Shown piece after piece: positions 58,925-64,000 of a stretch of 64,000 bases of DNA (the first letter of the stretch is position 1; the number at the start of each line of letters is the position of its first letter). The position numbers and the translations under genes were made by a program. Below the pieces are notes generated by a model, which was not told where the DNA came from, did no database searches, and saw only the letters and a program-made list of their open reading frames with translations. The stretch is from Sipunculus nudus (lineage: Eukaryota > Annelida > Sipuncula > Golfingiida > Sipunculidae): NCBI GenBank assembly GCA_026874595.1, contig CM049319.1:37703473-37767472 (forward strand). Reading direction: 5' to 3'.

Positions 58925-60752
58925 GATGACCAGAGGTCACGCGCTTGCCGGAAATGGAAATGATTCAGACAGATAGATAGAGAGTGCATGTAGAAACAGT
59001 CATATGAATGAGTAACATTGTGGGGGCAGCAGAAACGGATAATATGTTTATTTATGCATGCTGACCTTTAACAGCTGCATATCTTTCTAGTGTAAAAGGG
59101 ACCAAGTTCAAAATTTTTTCATGAAATCCCGTTAATCTCGTTTGACAAGAAGCAGTGAGACGTTTTCAGGTTTGTCATGTCAAGCTGGTCATATGTGACA
59201 AAATGCCGAAAACTAGAACTACTTTGTTGTAAAAGGCGCCGAGTTATAAGCATTTCAGTGACATCTCGTTTGTTCACGTTGCACAAGATATGGTGCGAGA
59301 TTTGGGCAGACTTATGGCTTTTATCTAATCAAGCTGTTCATATGTGACACAATGCCGAAAACTAGACCTTCGTACCTGTAAAAATCGCCGAGTTAAAAGC
59401 ATTTTGGTGAAATCTCGTGTTTTCTCGTTTGACGAGATACGGTGCGAGATTGTGCCTGACTTGGAGTTCTGTCATGTCAAGCGGGTCATGTGGAACTAAA
59501 TGCCGAAAACTAGACCTGTCTAGCTGCAGTTCCGTGAAATCACGTGTTTTCTCGTTTGACGGGATACGGTGCGAGATTTTGCCTGACATGCATGTCTGTC
59601 GTGTCAAGCTGGTCTAGTGGAACAAAATGCCGAAAACCAGACCTGTCTATCTGTAAAACTCGCCGAATTATAACCAATGCCGTGAAATCTCATGTTTTCT
59701 CGTTTGACGAGATACGGTGCGACATTCGGCCTGACTTTCAGTTCTGTCATGTCCAGCAGGTCATGTGAAAGAAAATGCCGAAAACTAGACCTGTCTAGCT
59801 GTAAAACTCGCCGAGTAATAAGAATTTCCGTGAAATCTCGTGTTTTCTCGTTTGACGAGATAGGGTGCGAGATTTGGCCTGACTTGCACATCTATCGTGT
59901 CAAGCTGGTCATGTGGAAGGAAATGCCGGAAACCAGACGTGTCTAGCTGTAAAACTGGCCCAGTTATAAGCATTTCCGTGAAATTTCGTGTTTTCTCGTT
60001 TGACGAGATACGGTGCGAGATTTTGCCAGACTTGCATATCTGTCGTGTCAAGCTGGTCTAGTGGAACTAATTGCCGAAAACCAGACGTGTCTAGCTGTAA
60101 AACTGGCCCAGTTATAAGCATTTCCGTGACATCCCGTGTTTTCTCGTTTGACGAGATACGGTGCGAGATTTGGCCTGTCTTGCAGCTCTGTCGTGTCAAG
60201 CTTGTTTGGTGGATTGAAATGCCGAAAACCAGACCTGTCTAGCTGTAAAAGTCGCCGAGTTATAAGCATTTCCGCGAAGTCTCGTTTTTTCTCGTTTGAC
60301 GAGATATGGCGCGAGATTTGGCGTGACTTTCAGTTCTGTCGTGTCAAGCTGGTCATGTGGAACAAAATGCCGAAAACTAGATCTGCCTAGCTTAAAAACT
60401 GACAAAGTTACAAAAAAATGGTCGTGTTATTTCCAATTTCCATGATTTTTGCCCAAAAAATGTAACCATGGTAACGGCAAATTTTAGTAAGCTACATATC
60501 AAAAGAAAGGCCAGGTGATGACGAAAAAAATGAGCTATTGCAGAAGTGGATAAGCCTTTTTATGGCGAAGTTATAGTGCAAAAACCGTTAACCACACCTG
60601 TCGTGACCTTGACCCTTGACCTTGGAGCAATGTTGACCAAAAACAATAGGTTTCCAGGGTGTTCGGTTGTCAATCAACCCTGTAAGGGTCATGTCGATTG
60701 CTGCAAAATTGTGGCCAGGAGAGCGCAGACAAACACACAAAAAAACAAACAA
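58925..60752 (+). repeat. Satellite block 3 (B-type, 1828 bp)
   Basis: Starts with divergent subunits (ggcgccgagttataagc near 59235) and has one shortened subunit, 127 bp between markers 59500 and 59627 instead of 148. The same 21-bp loss occurs in block 5. Confidence 0.92.
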
Positions 60753-62591
60753 GATGACCAGAGGTCACGCGCTTGCCGGAAATGGAAATGATACAGACAG
60801 ATAGACAGAGAGTGCATGTAGAAACAGTCATATGAATGAGCAACATTGTCGGGGCAGCAGAAACGGATAATATGTTTATTTATGCATGCTGACCTTTAAC
60901 AGCTGCATATCTTTCTAGTGTAAAAGGGACCAAGTTCAAAATTTTTTCCTGAAATCCCGTTTATCTTGTTTGACAAGAAGCAGTGAGACGTTTTCAGGTT
61001 TGTCATGTCAAGCTGGCCAAATGATATGAAATGCCGAAAACCAGACCTGTCTAGCTATAAAAGCCGCTGAGTTATAAGCATTTGCATGAAATCTCGTGTT
61101 TTCTCGTTTGACGGGAAATGGTGCGAGCTTTGGCGAGATTTCCAGTTTTGTCATGTCAGGTTTGTCAAATATTACAAAATGCCGGAAACTAGACCTGTCT
61201 AGCTGCAAAAGTCGCCGTCTTATCAGCATTTACGTGAAATCATGTTTTTTTCTCGCTTGACGAGATATAGTACGAAATTTGGCAAGACGAGCAGTTTTAT
61301 TATGTCAAGACGGCCAAACGTTACGAAATGGCGAAAACTAGATCCGTCTAGCTGTAAAAGTCGCCGAGTTATAAGCATTTCCGTGTACTCTCGTGTTTTC
61401 TCGTGTGACGAGATATGGTGCAGGATTTGGCCAGTCTTGAAGATTTGTCATATCAAACTCTCTAAATGTTATGAAATGGCGAAAACTACATCTGTCTAGC
61501 TGTAAAAGTCGCCGAGTTATTAGCATTTCTGTGAAATCTCCTTTTTCATCGTTTGACGAGATATGGTGCGAGATTTGGCCAGTCTTGCAGGTTTGTCATG
61601 TCAAGCCGTCCAAATGTTAATGAATGCCGAAAACTAGACCTGTCTAGCTGTAAAACTCGCCGAGTTATAAGCATTTCCGTGAAATCTCGTGTTTTCTCGT
61701 TTGACGAGATAGGGTGCGAGATTTGGCCTGACTTGCACATCTATCGTGTCAAGCTGGTCATGTGGAAGGAAATGCCGGAAACCAGACCTGTCTAGCTGTA
61801 AAACTGGCCGAGTTATAAGCATTTCCGTGAAATTTCGTGTTTTCTCGTTTGACGAGATACGGTGCGAGATTTTGCCAGACTTGCATATCTGTCGTGTCAA
61901 GCTGGTCTAGTGGAACTAAATGCCGAAAACCAGACGTGTCTAGCTGTAAAACTGGCCTAGTTATAAGCATTTCCGTGAAATCTCGTGTTTTCTCGTTTGA
62001 CGAGATACGGTGCGAGATTTGGCCTGTCTTGCAGCTCTGTCGTGTCAAGCTTGTTTGGTGGAACGAAATGCCGAAAACCAGACTTGTCTAGCTGTAAAAG
62101 TCGCCGAGTTATAAGCATTTCCGCGAAGTCTCGTTTTTTCTCGTTTGACGAGATATGGCGCGAGATTTGGCGTGACTTTCAGTTCTGTCGTGTCAAGCTG
62201 GTCATGTGGAACAAAATGCCGAAAACTAGATTTGCCTAGCTTAAAGTTACAAAAAAATGGTCGTTTTATTTCCAATTTCCATGATTTTTGCCCAAAAAAT
62301 GTAACCATGGTAACGGCAAATTTAAGTTAGCTACATATCAAAAGAAAGGCCAGGTGATGACGAAAAAAATGAGCTATTGCAGAAGTGGATAAGCCTATTT
62401 ATGGCGAAGTTATAGAGCAAAAACCGTTAACCACACCTGTCGTGACCTTGACCCTTGACCTTGGAGCAATGTTGACCAAAAACAATAGGGTTCCAGGGTG
62501 TTCGGTTGTCAATCGTCCCTGTAAGGGTCATGTCGATTGCTGCAAAATTGTGGCCAGGAGAGCGCAGACAAACACACAAAAAAACAAACAA
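60753..62591 (+). repeat. Satellite block 4 (A-type, 1839 bp)
   Basis: Nearly base-for-base copy of block 2 at an offset of 3697 bp, with fewer AAAAAAC copies at the end. Confidence 0.92.
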
Positions 62592-64000
62592 GATGACCAG
62601 AGGTCACGCGCTTGCCGGAAATGGAAATGATACAGACAGATAGACAGAGAGTGCATGTAGAAACAGTCATATGAATGAGCAACATTGTAGGGGCAGCAGA
62701 AACGGATAATATTTTTATTTATGCATGCTGACCTTTAACAGCTGCATATCTTTCTAGTGTAAAAGGGACCAACTTCAAAAGTTTTTCATGAAATCCCGTC
62801 AATCTCGTTTTACAAGAAGCAGTGAGACGTTTTCAGGTTTGTCATGTCAAGCTGGTCATATGTGACAAAATGCCGAAAACTAGAACTACTTTGTTGTAAA
62901 AGGCGCCGAGTTATAAGCATTTCAGTGACATCTCGTTTGTTCACGTTGCACAAGATATGGTACGAGATTTGGGCCGACTTATGGCTTTATCTAATCAAGC
63001 AGTTCATATGTGACACAATGCCGAAAACTAGACCTTCGTACCTGTAAAAATCGCCGAGTTAAAAGCATTTTGGTGAAATCTCGTGTTTTCTCGTTTGACG
63101 AGATACGGTGCGAGATTGTGCCTGACTTGGAGTTCTGTCATGTCAAGCGGGTCATGTGGAACTAAATGCCGAAAACTAGACCTGTCTAGCTGCAGTTCCG
63201 TGAAATGTCGTGTTTTCTCGTTTGACGGGATACGGTGCGAGAGTTTGCCTGACATGCATGTCTGTCGTGTCAAGCTGGACTAGTGGAACAAAATGCCGAA
63301 AACCAGACGTGTCTATCTGTAAAACTCGCCGAGTTATAACCAATGCCGTGAAATCTCATGTTTTCTCGTTTGACGAGATACGGTGCAACATTCGGCCTGA
63401 CTTCCAGTTCTGTCATGTCCAGCAGGTCATGTGAAAGAAAATGCCGAAAACTAGACCTGTCTAGCTGTAAAACTCGCCGAGTTATAAGCATTTCCGTGAA
63501 ATCTCGTGTTTTCTCGTTTGACGAGATAGGGTGCGAGATTTGGCCTGACTTGCACATCTATCGTGTCAAGCTGGTCATGTGGAAGGAAATGCCGGAAACC
63601 AGACGTGTCTAGCTGTAAAACTGGCCGAGTTATAAGCATTTCCTTGAAATTTCGTGTTTTCTCGTTTGACGAGATACGGTGCGAGATTTTGCCAGACTTG
63701 CATATCTGTCGTGTCAAGCTGGTCTAGTGGAACTAAATGCCGAAAACCAGACGTGTCTAGCTGTAAAACTGGCCCAGTTATAAGCATTTCCGTGAAATCC
63801 CGTGTTTTCTCGTTTGAAGAGATACGGTGCGAGATTTGGCCTGTCTTGCAGCTCTGTCGTGTCAAGCTTGTTTGGTGGAACGAAATGCCGAAAACCAGAC
63901 CTGTCTAGCTGTAAAAGTCGCCAAGTTATAAGCATTTCCGCGAAGTCTCGTTTTTTCTCGTTTGACGAGATATGGCGCGAGATTTGGCGTGACTTTCAGT
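62592..64000 (+). repeat. Satellite block 5 (B-type, cut by window end)
   Basis: Copy of block 3 at an offset of about 3666 bp, including the 127-bp short subunit (markers 63166 and 63293). Its tail is outside the window. Confidence 0.92.

Larger units (their letters stand above)
55023..64000 (+). repeat. Hierarchical satellite array (148 bp, about 1.85 kb, about 3.7 kb)
   Basis: Five head-to-tail blocks start with GATGACCAGAGGTCACGCGC at 55023, 57056, 58925, 60753 and 62592. Each block has a leader of about 230 bp, nine to ten 148-bp subunits, and a tail of about 400 bp ending in (AAAAAAC)n. Blocks 2 and 4 share one subunit order and blocks 3 and 5 another; matching points lie 3697 bp (blocks 2 and 4) and 3666-3667 bp (blocks 3 and 5) apart. 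The array lies in the intron after gene B exon 9 or downstream of a truncated gene B and continues beyond the window. Confidence 0.95.

Noticed and set aside
55311-64000. Dozens of overlapping ORFs of 60-96 codons on both strands
   Set aside because: They recur with the 148-bp subunit, which is not a multiple of three, so each ends within one or two units; they are products of the satellite and not genes.

Overview
The window is eukaryotic, AT-rich and intron-rich, and carries dense tandem repeats and small DNA transposons. The gene family present, the lophotrochozoan-style AGGTCA-rich dispersed repeats and the tandem-core elements (leader, short tandem units, tail) suggest a marine lophotrochozoan, most likely a mollusc. 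This is inference; no species can be named.

Two plus-strand paralogues of the GMC (glucose-methanol-choline) FAD oxidoreductase family lie in tandem. Gene A (1-20700) enters from the left edge. Its ten visible exons encode 538 residues plus stop; about 61 N-terminal residues are missing by comparison with gene B. Gene B (45568 onward) starts with a hydrophobic N-terminus. Its nine visible exons encode 480 residues, and the shared exons match gene A in length and phase. Its last two exons, which in gene A hold the catalytic His and the C-terminus, are not in the window: the intron after exon 9 runs into a satellite array that reaches the right edge. Together the two genes predict a protein of about 599 residues, normal for the family.

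Gene A introns are filled with repeats: a diverged GGCGCC-containing family (600-2340 and, inverted, 10050-11130), a candidate LTR (about 4166-4880), a long-TIR foldback element (6209-6729), a 4.6-kb TTAA-flanked DNA transposon with a Mutator-like transposase fragment (11923-16522), and a 16-bp minisatellite running up to an exon acceptor. Gene B intron 1 holds about 30 copies of a 134-bp unit.

The 25-kb interval between the genes (20701-45567) is mostly repeats: a second foldback element, a Harbinger-type MITE beside a paralogous empty site, 111-bp and roughly 75-bp minisatellites, dispersed AGGTCA-rich repeats and long (TA)n tracts. It may also hold one small minus-strand gene whose first coding exon lies at 38901-39027.

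From 55023 to the end is a hierarchical satellite. 148-bp subunits are packed into 1.83-2.03-kb blocks, each with a conserved leader and tail. Successive blocks alternate between two types, giving a super-period near 3.7 kb.
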